A DNA stretch of 23,272 nucleotides from Fen-999 sp035654135 (GCA_035654135.1 DASRXN010000079.1:1-23272); one strand, 5' to 3'; positions 15,084 to 23,272 are shown, counted from the first letter of the stretch. Numbers and translations: made by a program. Notes: generated by a model not told the origin, from the letters alone.

Positions 15084-15866
15084 ATGTCCGACTATGCGCA
15101 ACACCCGGATTCCGCCTTTACCCTGCCGCAGATTCGCAAGGTTCCCTTCAACGAGCCGGTCCGCTGGCTGGGCGAGGGCTGGGGCGACCTGCGGCGGGTG
15201 CCCATCGCGAGCCTTGCCTATGGCGTCTGCTTCGCGGTGGGCGGCTGGTTGATGGCCTGGGTGTTCTCCGACGCCTATGCCCTCTTCGCGGCCCTGCTGA
15301 TGGGCTTCCTGATCCTCGGGCCGGCGCTGGCGATGGGCACCTACGATCTGAGCCGGCGGCTCGGGCAGGGCGAGGTGCCACGCTTCCGCGACACCGTAAC
15401 GGCCTGGCGGCCCAATCTCGCCAACATCGGCATCCTGGCCGCGGTGCTGGGCGTGCTGTTCCTGCTCTGGGCGCGGGCATCGATGGTGGCCTTCGCGCTG
15501 TTCTTCGCTACCGCCGGCCTGCCCACGTTCGCCGACGTCCTGCGCGCGATATTCGCCTTCGAGCAGCCAACGTTCGCCATGGCCTACCTCGGCGTCGCCG
15601 GCCTGTTCGCCGGGCTCGCCTTCGTCATCAGCGTCATCGCCCTGCCGATGATGCTCGACCGCAAGATCGACGCCGTCAACGCCGCCCTGTCGAGCATGGC
15701 GGCGTGCGCGCGCAACCCAGCGGCGATGCTGGTCTGGGCGGGCTGCATCGTCTCGCTGATCGTCGGCAGCATGTTCGCCGGCTATGTCGGCCTGGTAATC
15801 GTCATGCCCTGGCTCGGCCATGCCTCCTGGCATGCCTATCGGGATCTGACAGCGAAGGCGGTGTGA
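15084..15866 (+). CDS. DUF2189 integral membrane protein
   Basis: A 260-residue membrane protein with about six hydrophobic segments. The opening PQIRKVPFNEPVRWLGEGWGDLRRVP and the later GPALAMGTYDLSRRLGQGE and MPWLGHASWHAYRDL segments are typical of the DUF2189 family (COG5473). The biochemical role of the family is not known. GGAGGA at 15072-15077 gives a strong ribosome site 6 bases before the ATG. Length is normal. It stands alone: the upstream gene ends 127 bp before, and a hairpin-rich non-coding stretch follows. Confidence 0.88.
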   Translation: MSDYAQHPDSAFTLPQIRKVPFNEPVRWLGEGWGDLRRVPIASLAYGVCFAVGGWLMAWVFSDAYALFAALLMGFLILGPALAMGTYDLSRRLGQGEVPRFRDTVTAWRPNLANIGILAAVLGVLFLLWARASMVAFALFFATAGLPTFADVLRAIFAFEQPTFAMAYLGVAGLFAGLAFVISVIALPMMLDRKIDAVNAALSSMAACARNPAAMLVWAGCIVSLIVGSMFAGYVGLVIVMPWLGHASWHAYRDLTAKAV

Positions 15867-16155
15867 GCGGCATTCGCATTGCCCTGCAACTGGCAACTGA
15901 TGAAAGACTGACCCAGCAACAGCTGCCGCCCCCCGGGATCGCGCCAGTCGCCGGCCTTGCCGGCGAAAGGGTGGCGTGTCGCCACGGCTGACTTGTCCGA
16001 CGGCCGGGATCGGCCATGAACGGCCTCGTGCCGTTCGTCCCAAAGGCGGACAATCAAGCTCCACAAGGGTAAGCTAAGGGCGCTTCCAAAGACTGCCGCC
16101 GTTCGCCAACAGGGCGAGGGCTTGTGCATCACAGCGACACGAGAGGGAGAACATC
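15867..16155. repeat. hairpin-rich non-coding stretch (289 bp)
   Basis: No gene is supported here. Within about 90 bp there are three clean stem-loops: CGCCGG/CCGGCG at 15949-15965, GTGGCG/CGCCAC at 15971-15985 and GAACGGC/GCCGTTC at 16018-16036, with further GGCC-rich symmetry between the last two. No T-run follows any of them. The density resembles dispersed palindromic intergenic repeats. The ribosome site for the next gene (GGGAGA) is at the right end. Confidence 0.5.
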
Positions 16156-17079
16156 GTGAAACCAATTCTTGAGCATCTTGCAGCCGCCATTATCGTTTTC
16201 AGCTTGCCGTTGCTCGCGTGCGGAGCTGAACCTGCCCCACCGGACTTGGCGTCAGTGACCAGAAGCTCTGGATGCGGGAAGGCACTCGCGGCAAGTTTGG
16301 TGGCCGGAAAGACAACTACCCGCACCATCACCTCTGGCGGAAGCAATCGGTCCTACTTGGTGCATGTGCCTGCCAACTACGAGGCCGCAAGGCCTGCACC
16401 CGTGGTGTTGAACTTCCATGGATTTGGCAGCAACCCAGAACAGCAGAACGCCGTCAGCGCGTTCGTACCCATGAGCGACCGGGAGGGCTTCATCCTCGTG
16501 ACTCCCGATGGTGGCATCGGGTGGCGTTTCGCACAGTCGGCCCGCGACGCCAACACGGTGTTTGTCCGTGACGTGGTGGCAAGCGTGGGCGCGGACCTTT
16601 GCATCGATCCCAAACGGATCTTTGCCACGGGAAAGTCGCAGGGCGGGTTCATGTCGAGCTGGCTCGGGTGTATCGCACCCGAAATCCTGGCCGCGATCGC
16701 GCCGGTCTCGGGAATGTATGAGCCGACCGAAGGTTGCGGGCCCATGCCGATCATGGAGTTTCACGGCACGGCAGACTCGCTCATCCCGTTTGGGGGTGGC
16801 AGGGTTCTGGTATTGGGGAACTACCCGGGCGCCGTCGCAGTCATGCAGAAATGGGCTCATTCAAATCGCTGCGCGGGGACGCCGGAAACAATTCAGCTCA
16901 CGCCGCATGTGCAGAAAATTACGTATCGAGACTGCAACGCCGCAACCATCCAGTTCATCACCGACGCTGGGCACACATGGCCGGGGACGACCATCCGGGA
17001 GGGTGACAATTCGCCCCCTGCGGATCTGGCAGCGTCCGAATTGATCTGGGAGTTCTTCAAGGCACATCCGAAGCCGTGA
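16156..17079 (+). CDS. secreted PHB-depolymerase/feruloyl-esterase-like hydrolase (LpqC type)
   Basis: A 307-residue alpha/beta hydrolase of the COG3509 type. The N-terminus has a signal sequence ending LPLLACGA; cysteine 22 could be a lipobox, so it is either a lipoprotein or cleaved near CGA. HGFG at residues 88-91 is the oxyanion region. The nucleophile is S161 in GKSQGG, and probable D207 (GTADSLIP) and H273 (AGHTWPG) complete a triad. Several cysteines suggest disulfides outside the cytoplasm. The family hydrolyses short-chain PHA, feruloyl or acetyl esters; the substrate here is unknown. The start is GTG with GGGAGA upstream. It is isolated between two hairpin-rich non-coding stretches, which suggests insertion by transfer. 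Confidence 0.85.
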   Translation: MKPILEHLAAAIIVFSLPLLACGAEPAPPDLASVTRSSGCGKALAASLVAGKTTTRTITSGGSNRSYLVHVPANYEAARPAPVVLNFHGFGSNPEQQNAVSAFVPMSDREGFILVTPDGGIGWRFAQSARDANTVFVRDVVASVGADLCIDPKRIFATGKSQGGFMSSWLGCIAPEILAAIAPVSGMYEPTEGCGPMPIMEFHGTADSLIPFGGGRVLVLGNYPGAVAVMQKWAHSNRCAGTPETIQLTPHVQKITYRDCNAATIQFITDAGHTWPGTTIREGDNSPPADLAASELIWEFFKAHPKP

Positions 17080-17539
17080 ACGGTCGCGCCATCTTTTGGC
17101 CGACGCTTTCCATTGCAGTGCGCGACATGATCATCCAATTAAGTCGGGGTTTCCGCCAGCCCTTCTGATCGGCTGGCTACAAGCACTACATTAGGAGCGC
17201 TCGTGCAGACCGTTGCGAGGGTCCGCAACGGGCCGCGATCCTGCCCCACGCATTCAAAGAGGCAGTCGCTGAACCTTCTCCCAGTCGAGATGTAACGGTG
17301 GCCGATCACAAACGGCCACGAGCGGAAGTCCCGCTCAGAAAAAAATTGATACTTCTGCTGACTGCTGACAGATTGCGAAGCAGCCATTGGCCGATTTCGT
17401 CTTGGAAATGGCTCATTTCGTTTCAGGCGATTCCTGAATGAGCGAGGCGCCATTCGGAAAGCGCACAATCATCCGGATTCTGACGGCAACGCCGAAGCGT
17501 CTTACACTTGTGCATGGTCAGCAGATGTAAGGAAGGCAC
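17080..17539. repeat. 460-bp non-coding stretch with tandem hairpins and promoter of the next gene
   Basis: No gene is supported. GTGGCCG/CGGCCAC (17298-17319, 8-base loop) is followed directly by GAGCGG/CCGCTC (17320-17336, 5-base loop) and then a run of seven A at 17340-17346. The A-run is on the wrong side for a minus-strand terminator and is not a T-run for the plus strand. The rest shows nothing recognisable until the promoter near 17480. Confidence 0.45.
17480..17508 (+). promoter_or_regulatory. possible promoter of the PAS-LuxR gene
   Basis: CTGACG (17480-17485) and TACACT (17503-17508) are 17 bases apart, each with 4 of 6 matches to sigma-70 hexamers. Transcription would start near 17515, about 25 bases before the ATG. 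Confidence 0.35.
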
Positions 17540-19126
17540 ATGAAAATGTCCCGCCGCCCCCCCCTCGGCGACCACATCGAGGACAAGCAGGACATGGAGG
17601 ATCTCAAGCTGTATGCAGCCGTGGCCCGATTCCTGGCCGAGGGCGTACAGATCGTCCGGGCCGATGGCACCATCCTCTACGCCAACCGGAAGTTCGAGGA
17701 GCTGTTTGGCTATGCGCCCGGCGAATTGAAGGGAAAGCCGGTCAGCATCCTGAATGCCTCGAACGTCGAAGACGCGGAAGGGATCGCACAAGAGATCTTC
17801 CAGACCCTGGCAAGCCAGGGGGCATGGTATGGCCGGCTGCTCAATCGACGCAAGAATGGCAGCGAATTCTGGTCGGAAGCCCATGTAACAGCCTATGCAC
17901 ACCCCCACTTTGGACAGGTCTGGCTCACGGTCCAGTGGGACATTACCAAGCAAATGCTGGGCGAGCAGGCGGTGATCCATAGCGAGCGGCGGCTTAACAG
18001 CGTCATTGAGGTGATGCAAGAAGGTATCTGGGATTGGAATCTTTCACGAGGCATCGCCTACCTCTCGCCGCAGTACTACGCGCTCACGGGCTACCAGGAA
18101 GGCGAGGTGACGCCAGACTACGAGTTCTTCAAAAGCCTCGTTCATGAAGAGGACTGGCCTACGGTGCAGGCCGCGATGACGGCCTGCCTGGAAGGACGGA
18201 CCCCTTTCAGCGACATCGAATACCGGATGCGGACCAAGGCGGGCGAGTGGCGCTGGATTAGCGGTCGTGGTCGCGTAGTCGAGCGGGCGGATGACGGCAA
18301 ACCGCTACGCATGCTCGGTGCGATCCAGGACATCACCGAACGCAATCAGGCGATGGCCAAACTTGAAGAACATCGTCTTCATCTGGAAGAGACAGTCAAA
18401 CAACGCTCCACTGAACTCCTCGCTGTACAAGACCTGCTACGGATGCAAAAGGAGCGGCTGGAGCTTGCGCTATCCAGCTCGAATCTGGGCACCTGGGATG
18501 TCGACCGCGTCACTGGAAAGGCCATTCACGACGCCCGATATTGCGCCCAGATCGGTTACCGGCCCGAGGAGTTTCCCCCCGATATCAATGGCTGGCTCGA
18601 TCGCCTCCACCCGGATGACGTCGAGGCGGTCATGGCTGGTATGAAGGCACATGACCGGGGAGAGTCGGAAAACTTTCACATGGAGTACCGGGTCAAGCAC
18701 AAGGACGGGCACTGGGTATGGATTGATTCCTTCGGCAGGATCGTGTCGCGAGATGCGGACGGCACGCCATTGCGGATTGTGGGCACGACCCGCGACGTTA
18801 CCGCCCAGAAGCGCATGAAGGATGAAGGCACTGAGCTTCTCAAGCGCATCGAGGCCATGATGAACGACATAGTCATCGGTCAGGACGCCCAATCCAGATC
18901 AGGCCGCGACGACAGGAGAAATGTTATCGACGAACTTCCCCGTCGCCAGCGGCAGATCCTGATCATGATCGCCCAGGGCATGACGTCGGCAGAAATTGGT
19001 GAACGGCTGCAGCTTGGCACGGCCACGGTCATTACTCACCGGCGGGCATTGATGAAACGACTCGACTTGCACACCACGGCGGAACTGACGCGTTTCGCGA
19101 TCGCGCACGACCTGCTCAAATCCTAG
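17540..19126 (+). CDS. PAS-PAS-PAS-LuxR transcriptional regulator without receiver domain
   Basis: A 528-residue protein. PAS1 (about 25-138) has FLAEGVQIVRADG and LLNRRKNGSEFW. PAS2 (about 150-270) has HEEDWPTVQ and WRWISGRGRVVERADDG and ends in the PAC-type DITERN. A coiled-coil linker (about 270-308) follows. PAS3 (about 308-425) has LHPDDVEAV and HWVWIDSFGRIV. The LuxR helix-turn-helix (about 465-525) contains LPRRQRQILIMIAQGMTSAEIG. There is no receiver, kinase or membrane segment, so it probably senses directly through its PAS domains in the cytoplasm. Haem, flavin or a small ligand are all possible; no ligand residue is obvious. AAGGAAGG upstream supports the ATG at 17540. It is followed by a hybrid kinase on the same strand after a 174-bp gap. 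Confidence 0.9.
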   Translation: MKMSRRPPLGDHIEDKQDMEDLKLYAAVARFLAEGVQIVRADGTILYANRKFEELFGYAPGELKGKPVSILNASNVEDAEGIAQEIFQTLASQGAWYGRLLNRRKNGSEFWSEAHVTAYAHPHFGQVWLTVQWDITKQMLGEQAVIHSERRLNSVIEVMQEGIWDWNLSRGIAYLSPQYYALTGYQEGEVTPDYEFFKSLVHEEDWPTVQAAMTACLEGRTPFSDIEYRMRTKAGEWRWISGRGRVVERADDGKPLRMLGAIQDITERNQAMAKLEEHRLHLEETVKQRSTELLAVQDLLRMQKERLELALSSSNLGTWDVDRVTGKAIHDARYCAQIGYRPEEFPPDINGWLDRLHPDDVEAVMAGMKAHDRGESENFHMEYRVKHKDGHWVWIDSFGRIVSRDADGTPLRIVGTTRDVTAQKRMKDEGTELLKRIEAMMNDIVIGQDAQSRSGRDDRRNVIDELPRRQRQILIMIAQGMTSAEIGERLQLGTATVITHRRALMKRLDLHTTAELTRFAIAHDLLKS

Positions 19127-19176
19127 TACTGTCGCGGGGCGGAGGAACCCCTAAGGCTTCCGGACAAGCGCATTCC

Positions 19177-19247
19177 TAACTGAATTCTCCCATATATGGT
19201 AACCAACTACCATGTAATGATGATTGTTTTTCAGGGGAATTCAGTTA
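19177..19247. repeat. nested inverted repeats in the AT-rich leader of the hybrid kinase
   Basis: An outer pair, TAACTGAATTC (19177-19187) and GAATTCAGTTA (19237-19247), is a perfect 11-bp inverted repeat spaced by 49 bp. Inside lies ATGGTA-N6-TACCAT (19196-19213). The stretch is far richer in A and T than its surroundings. It could be a two-site operator or form a structured leader. Confidence 0.6.
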
Positions 19248-19251
19248 TCTT
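19224..19251 (+). promoter_or_regulatory. possible promoter of the hybrid kinase gene
   Basis: TTGTTT (19224-19229) and TATCTT (19246-19251) are 16 bases apart. The right arm of the outer inverted repeat covers the spacer, so a protein bound there would block or modulate it. The match is moderate. Confidence 0.35.
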
Positions 19252-19292
19252 CGAATCTAGGTTATTGCCGTCGTTACCCAGTCCCCGCGAAC

Positions 19293-19296
19293 GGAG
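19293..19296 (+). promoter_or_regulatory. ribosome binding site fixing the hybrid kinase start
   Basis: GGAG lies 4 bases before the ATG at 19301. It supports this start over an in-frame ATG at 19196, which falls inside the inverted-repeat leader and would add 35 residues unlike a kinase N-terminus. Confidence 0.6.
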
Positions 19297-19300
19297 TTGC

Positions 19301-22300
19301 ATGTTCGGTATTCCCCGGCTCACGCGGCCACATGATTGGTCACTGCGCACCAAGGTTACGGCGCTCGTCTTGCTCGTTGCGCTGGGTGGCGTATGGGGCA
19401 TCGTTTCTTATGCCCTGTCATCCCTGCGGGCCACGCTTGAAGGCGAGGCATTGAGACAGGAATTCAACAATGCCCGGCACCTCGCCGAGGACATGGATGG
19501 CAAGCTCAAGAACTATCAGACTGGTCTTGCCTCTGCGGCCGCACTCCTGGACACGAATCGCCTCAACGATTCCGCCTATGTGCAGGGTGTCTTGGCTGGC
19601 CGTTATCACTTCCAGCAGCACTTCGCCCCCCGGGGCTTCATCCTGATCGACCTGGCGGGCCGCGCCATCGCCGATTACCCGGTCATGGCGGGGCGCCGGG
19701 GCACCAACTACGCCGACCGCAATTACTTCAAGCAGGTCACCGCCACCGGCAAGTCTTTCATCGACGAACCTCTCCTCGCGCGGATCGACAAACACCCGGC
19801 GCTACCGCTCAGCGTGCCGGTGTTCGACGACCGCGGGCAGCTGCGTGCCGTGCTGGTCGGCATTCTCGACCTAGCCCATCCGGAGTTGCTTGGCATCGCC
19901 ACGGATGCAAGCAATTTGGGCAATAGCGAACGCTACGTGCTCTCGATGAACAGCGAAACCCTCATCGCCAGTACGGACAAGTCGCGCGTGATGACGCATC
20001 AGCCCGCCCCAGGCAAGAGTGAATTTGCCGACAAGTTGCGCCAAGGTGTCGAAGGTTCGCTGGTCAGCCAGTCGTCCCAAGGGGTCGAGAAAGCTTACGG
20101 CGTGGCGCGATTGCGCGAGGCGAATTGGGTTGTGGTCAACGCCGTGCCGACGGCGGAACTGTTTAGACCGCTAACTGACCTGCGCGCAACGCTTCTGGGG
20201 GGCACGTTCATCGTGACGTTGCTCGCGCTTGTCGCAGCGGGGTTTCTGTCGCGACGGGCGACCGGTGCGCTCGAGAGAACGACCACACAGCTGGATGCGA
20301 TGTCGGCGGGGCGACTGCCTGTGGGCCCATTGCCGGTGGAAGGCGAAACCGAAGTCCGTTCGCTGCTGACCAGCTTCAATCGTTTGACCGGGACGCTCGG
20401 ATACGCCCAACAGCGATTCGCGACCATCCTCAAGGCCGCCAGCGACGGCATCCACATCCTCGACAGCGAAGGTTTGCTGGTTGATGCCAACGTTGCCTTC
20501 CTGAGAATGCTCGGTTACGACCACGCCATCATTGGCAATCTGCATGTCTATGACTGGGATGTCCTGCTTAGCTGGGAGGTCATTCATAAACAAAACGAAC
20601 TACTCATTACTTCTGGTGATACAAAAGTCTTCGAAACCCGCCACAAGCGTCGTGACGGCAGCGTATTCGATGTCGAAATCAGCGCGTGCGGCCTGGAGAT
20701 CGAGGGGAAGAAGTTCCTATACGCGGCATCGCGCGACATCAGCGACCGCAAGCAGCGCGAAGCCGAGTTGGCCCAAGCCACCCAGCGGTTGCGGGACAAC
20801 GACCTCGCGATGGATGCCGTGGGAATCGGTGTCAGCTGGGTAGACGAGGAAACCGGGCGCTTCACCTATGCGAACAGGACGATGGCGCGGCGCCTGGGTT
20901 ATACGGCCGAGGAGTTCGCCCAACTCCACGCTTGGGACATCAACCCCATCTACTCTCCCGAGATGTTTCGCGGCCAGGCCGAGGTGCTGCGAACCTCCGA
21001 TAGCTTTAGGACGGACACCATCCACCGCACTAAAGACGGCCGCGATATTCCCGTCGAGATTGTCGTCTATAACCGGCCCGCGCAAGACGGTTTGCCAGCC
21101 ATGCGCATCGTGTTCCAGACCGACATCACCGAGCGCAAGCGTGCCGAGGAGCAGGTGCGCCAGCTTTCCCGGGCCGTCGAGCAGAGCCCGGATTCCATCG
21201 TCATCACCAACCTGATTGCCGAGATCGAGTTCGTCAACGCGTCCTTCCTGCGGGAGACGGGTTACCAATGGGAGGACGTGGCCGGCCGGAACCCGCGCAT
21301 GCTGCAGTCGGGCAAGACGCCCCGCGAAACCTATACGGCGCTGTGGCGCGCCCTGACGCAGGGACAGGTCTGGGAGGGCGAACTCTTCAATCGCCGCAAG
21401 GACGGCAGCGAATATGTCGAGCACGCGATCATCAGCCCGATCCGCCAGACCGACGGCACGGTGACGCATTATGTCGCAGTCAAGGCAGACGTCACCGAGG
21501 CGCGGCGTATGAACGCGGAACTCGAGGACTACCGTAACGGCCTCGAGCGCCTGGTCGAAGAGCGCACGGCGCAGCTGGCCGAAGCCAAGGAAGCCGCCGA
21601 AGCCGCCGCAAAGGCCAAGAGTGTGTTTCTGGCGAACATGAGCCATGAGATCCGCACGCCGCTGAACGGTGTTCTGGGGCTGGCGCAGATCGGCTACCGC
21701 GACAACGCCGGACGAATCAAGGCGCAGCAGACTTTCAGCCAGATCCTCGGCTCCGGCAAGCTGCTGCTCACCATCATCAACGACATTCTCGACTTCTCGA
21801 AGATCGAAGCCGGCAAGCTCGACATCGAGGCCGTGCCGTTCGACCCGGCCCGCCTCGTCGACGAGGCAATCCGCAGCGTGCAGGTTCTCGTGTCGAAGAA
21901 GAGTGTCGAGCTGAAAGTGGAACAGACTGACCTGCCGGCCGGTTGCCTGGGAGACCCGGTGCGCATCTCCCAGGTGCTGCTCAACCTGCTGTCCAACGCC
22001 ATCAAGTTCACCGAGCGCGGCGAAGTCTGCCTCGCGGCCCTGTGGGAAGGCGAAGCACTGGTCTTTGCCGTACGGGACACCGGCATTGGCATTCCCTCGG
22101 AGACCCAGGGCCGGCTGTTCCAGCCCTTCCAGCAGGCGGACAGCAGTGTCACGCGCAAGTACGGCGGCACCGGCCTGGGACTGGTGATCAGCCGGCGGCT
22201 GGCGGAACTGATGGGCGGCACGCTGGCGGTGGAAAGCACCCCAGGGCAGGGCAGCACCTTCACCCTGCGGCTGCCGCTCGAGGAGACCGAGACTCCTGCG

Positions 22301-23098
22301 GCGACCGGAACCGTGGCCGCAACGGGAACGATGCGGCTGGCGGGCCTGCGGTTGCTGGTGGCGGAAGACAACGCCATCAACCAGCTGGTGATCGAGAACC
22401 TGCTGACCGGCGAAGGGGCGGAGGTTGTGCTGGCGGACAACGGCGGGCGGGCGGTGGAAGCGGTGGAACAGGCCCTGACGCCCTACGACGCCGTGCTGAT
22501 GGACGTGCAGATGCCGGTGCTGGACGGGCTGGCGGCGACCCAGCTACTCAAGCAGTCGCACCCCCACCTGCCGGTGATCGGCCAGACTGCGCATGCCCTT
22601 AAGGAAGAGACCGACAGGTGCGTGGCGGCGGGAATGGTGGCGATTGTCCATAAGCCGATCGACCTCGAAGTTCTTGTCTCCACCCTGCTGGAATTGGTAG
22701 GAGTGCCCGGCCGGCCGCCGGCGGCTCCCGCCACGATGGCAAACAACGTACCCACTGCCGAGGCCGTGGTGGTCGATTGGCTGGCGCAGGAGCGGCGCTA
22801 CCCGAACCGGGCCGAGTTCGTCGGGCGGTTGATGAAGATGGCCGTGGAAGGACATGCCGGGGATGGCAAGCGGTTGCGCGCGCTGGCATCCTCCGGCGAC
22901 CTCGACGCGATCGAACGACTGGCGCACGAGTTGAAGGGCGTTGCCGGCAACCTGTGTGCGCCGGAAGCCCTGACGCGGGCTATCCGGGCGATGGAAAGTG
23001 CTCGGGCAAGGAATCCAGAAGCAATTCAGCGGGCGCAGGAACTCGCTGCTGCCGTGGATCGGATGATCGAAGCCTTCAGGCAGGGTCGATCCGACTGA
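19301..23098 (+). CDS. hybrid sensor histidine kinase, Cache-HAMP-PAS-PAS-PAS-HisKA-HATPase-REC-HPt
   Basis: A 1265-residue membrane sensor. A first transmembrane helix (about 17-40) is followed by a periplasmic double-Cache-like region (about 45-295) with RRGTNYADRNYFKQV, a second helix (about 297-316) and HAMP. Three PAS domains follow (about 370-490, 500-615, 620-735); the third has RNPRMLQSGKTP. A coiled coil leads into HisKA with H782 in SHEIRTPLN. The ATPase shows NLLSNAIKFTERG, DTGIGIP and GGTGLGL. The receiver has D1068 in LMDVQMPVLDG, and the HPt has H1209 in AHELKGVAGN. All phosphorelay residues are present, so it should autophosphorylate and pass phosphate within the chain. The final response regulator is not next to it; the upstream PAS-LuxR protein has no receiver. 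The signal is probably a small periplasmic ligand. Confidence 0.94.
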   Translation: MFGIPRLTRPHDWSLRTKVTALVLLVALGGVWGIVSYALSSLRATLEGEALRQEFNNARHLAEDMDGKLKNYQTGLASAAALLDTNRLNDSAYVQGVLAGRYHFQQHFAPRGFILIDLAGRAIADYPVMAGRRGTNYADRNYFKQVTATGKSFIDEPLLARIDKHPALPLSVPVFDDRGQLRAVLVGILDLAHPELLGIATDASNLGNSERYVLSMNSETLIASTDKSRVMTHQPAPGKSEFADKLRQGVEGSLVSQSSQGVEKAYGVARLREANWVVVNAVPTAELFRPLTDLRATLLGGTFIVTLLALVAAGFLSRRATGALERTTTQLDAMSAGRLPVGPLPVEGETEVRSLLTSFNRLTGTLGYAQQRFATILKAASDGIHILDSEGLLVDANVAFLRMLGYDHAIIGNLHVYDWDVLLSWEVIHKQNELLITSGDTKVFETRHKRRDGSVFDVEISACGLEIEGKKFLYAASRDISDRKQREAELAQATQRLRDNDLAMDAVGIGVSWVDEETGRFTYANRTMARRLGYTAEEFAQLHAWDINPIYSPEMFRGQAEVLRTSDSFRTDTIHRTKDGRDIPVEIVVYNRPAQDGLPAMRIVFQTDITERKRAEEQVRQLSRAVEQSPDSIVITNLIAEIEFVNASFLRETGYQWEDVAGRNPRMLQSGKTPRETYTALWRALTQGQVWEGELFNRRKDGSEYVEHAIISPIRQTDGTVTHYVAVKADVTEARRMNAELEDYRNGLERLVEERTAQLAEAKEAAEAAAKAKSVFLANMSHEIRTPLNGVLGLAQIGYRDNAGRIKAQQTFSQILGSGKLLLTIINDILDFSKIEAGKLDIEAVPFDPARLVDEAIRSVQVLVSKKSVELKVEQTDLPAGCLGDPVRISQVLLNLLSNAIKFTERGEVCLAALWEGEALVFAVRDTGIGIPSETQGRLFQPFQQADSSVTRKYGGTGLGLVISRRLAELMGGTLAVESTPGQGSTFTLRLPLEETETPAATGTVAATGTMRLAGLRLLVAEDNAINQLVIENLLTGEGAEVVLADNGGRAVEAVEQALTPYDAVLMDVQMPVLDGLAATQLLKQSHPHLPVIGQTAHALKEETDRCVAAGMVAIVHKPIDLEVLVSTLLELVGVPGRPPAAPATMANNVPTAEAVVVDWLAQERRYPNRAEFVGRLMKMAVEGHAGDGKRLRALASSGDLDAIERLAHELKGVAGNLCAPEALTRAIRAMESARARNPEAIQRAQELAAAVDRMIEAFRQGRSD

Positions 23099-23222
23099 GC
23101 CTCCAAGCCGTGCCCCGATCTCGAGCGGCTGCTCATGGATCACCAAGCAGACGGCCGGCTTGCAATTTTCATGGAACAGATTAGGGTCGATAGCAGTAGT
23201 TCCGAATAGTCAGCCGTGGCGA

Positions 23223-23271
23223 CGCGCCAGGCAGCGTCGGGTTGCCGCCCTCAGTTGAGTTGTCTGGCGCG
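23223..23271. repeat. inverted repeat at the right edge
   Basis: CGCGCCAG (23223-23230) and CTGGCGCG (23264-23271) are perfect inverted 8-mers 33 bp apart. The 174 bp after the hybrid kinase contain no supported gene and no clear terminator. The repeat may continue beyond the window. Confidence 0.35.
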
Positions 23272-23272
23272 G

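Noticed and set aside
17320..17346. GAGCGG hairpin with adjacent A-run as an intrinsic terminator
   Set aside because: For the plus strand the run is A, not T; for the minus strand the T-run precedes the stem.
1..23272. CRISPR arrays, insertion sequences, rRNA genes
   Set aside because: No regularly spaced direct repeats, transposase motifs or rRNA-like conserved stretches were seen.

Overview
The window is GC-rich, densely packed bacterial DNA. Its protein families (a PhaM-type polyhydroxyalkanoate granule protein, a LIV-type transporter linked to acyl-CoA ligases, a multi-PAS hybrid kinase, a DUF2189 membrane protein) suggest a betaproteobacterium, most likely near Rhodocyclales/Sterolibacteriaceae. 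That placement is inference from gene content; no rRNA or other marker is present.

Layout. (1) 1-942: the last codons of a truncated gene, possibly a hybrid-kinase receiver, converge on a LuxR-type response regulator, with a short divergent promoter region up to phaM. (2) 941-1354: phaM, whose 3' end overlaps the convergent operon by 30 bp. (3) 1325-11598, minus strand: a nine-gene operon, read in transcription order as acyl-CoA ligase, livG, livH, livM, substrate-binding protein, livF, PaaK-like adenylating enzyme, alpha-methylacyl-CoA racemase, AEC-family permease. Most junctions are overlaps or gaps of a few bases; a strong hairpin sits between the binding protein and livF. (4) 11599-12386: a divergent Crp/Fnr-type regulator, with a palindrome of CRP geometry lying over its own start codon and near -40 of a predicted operon promoter. 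(5) 12442-15866: a membrane-anchored conserved hypothetical protein, an orphan two-domain SagB-like nitroreductase, a TIGR02647-like small protein and a DUF2189 membrane protein. (6) 15867-17539: a secreted PHB-depolymerase/feruloyl-esterase-like hydrolase between two hairpin-rich non-coding stretches, which looks like a mosaic insertion. (7) 17540-23098: a PAS-PAS-PAS-LuxR regulator without a receiver domain, then a 1265-residue Cache-HAMP-PAS3-HisKA-HATPase-REC-HPt hybrid kinase behind an AT-rich leader with nested inverted repeats.

How the genes work together. The operon reads as an uptake-and-activation module for a carboxylic acid: periplasmic capture and ABC import, CoA activation, and 2-methylacyl-CoA epimerisation by a racemase whose three catalytic positions are all present at the spacing of the known enzyme. 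This points to a chiral 2-methyl-branched or 2-aryl acid (isoprenoid or sterol side chain, or 2-arylpropionate type), but the substrate cannot be read from sequence. The best candidate for something undescribed is this operon together with its Crp/Fnr-like switch.
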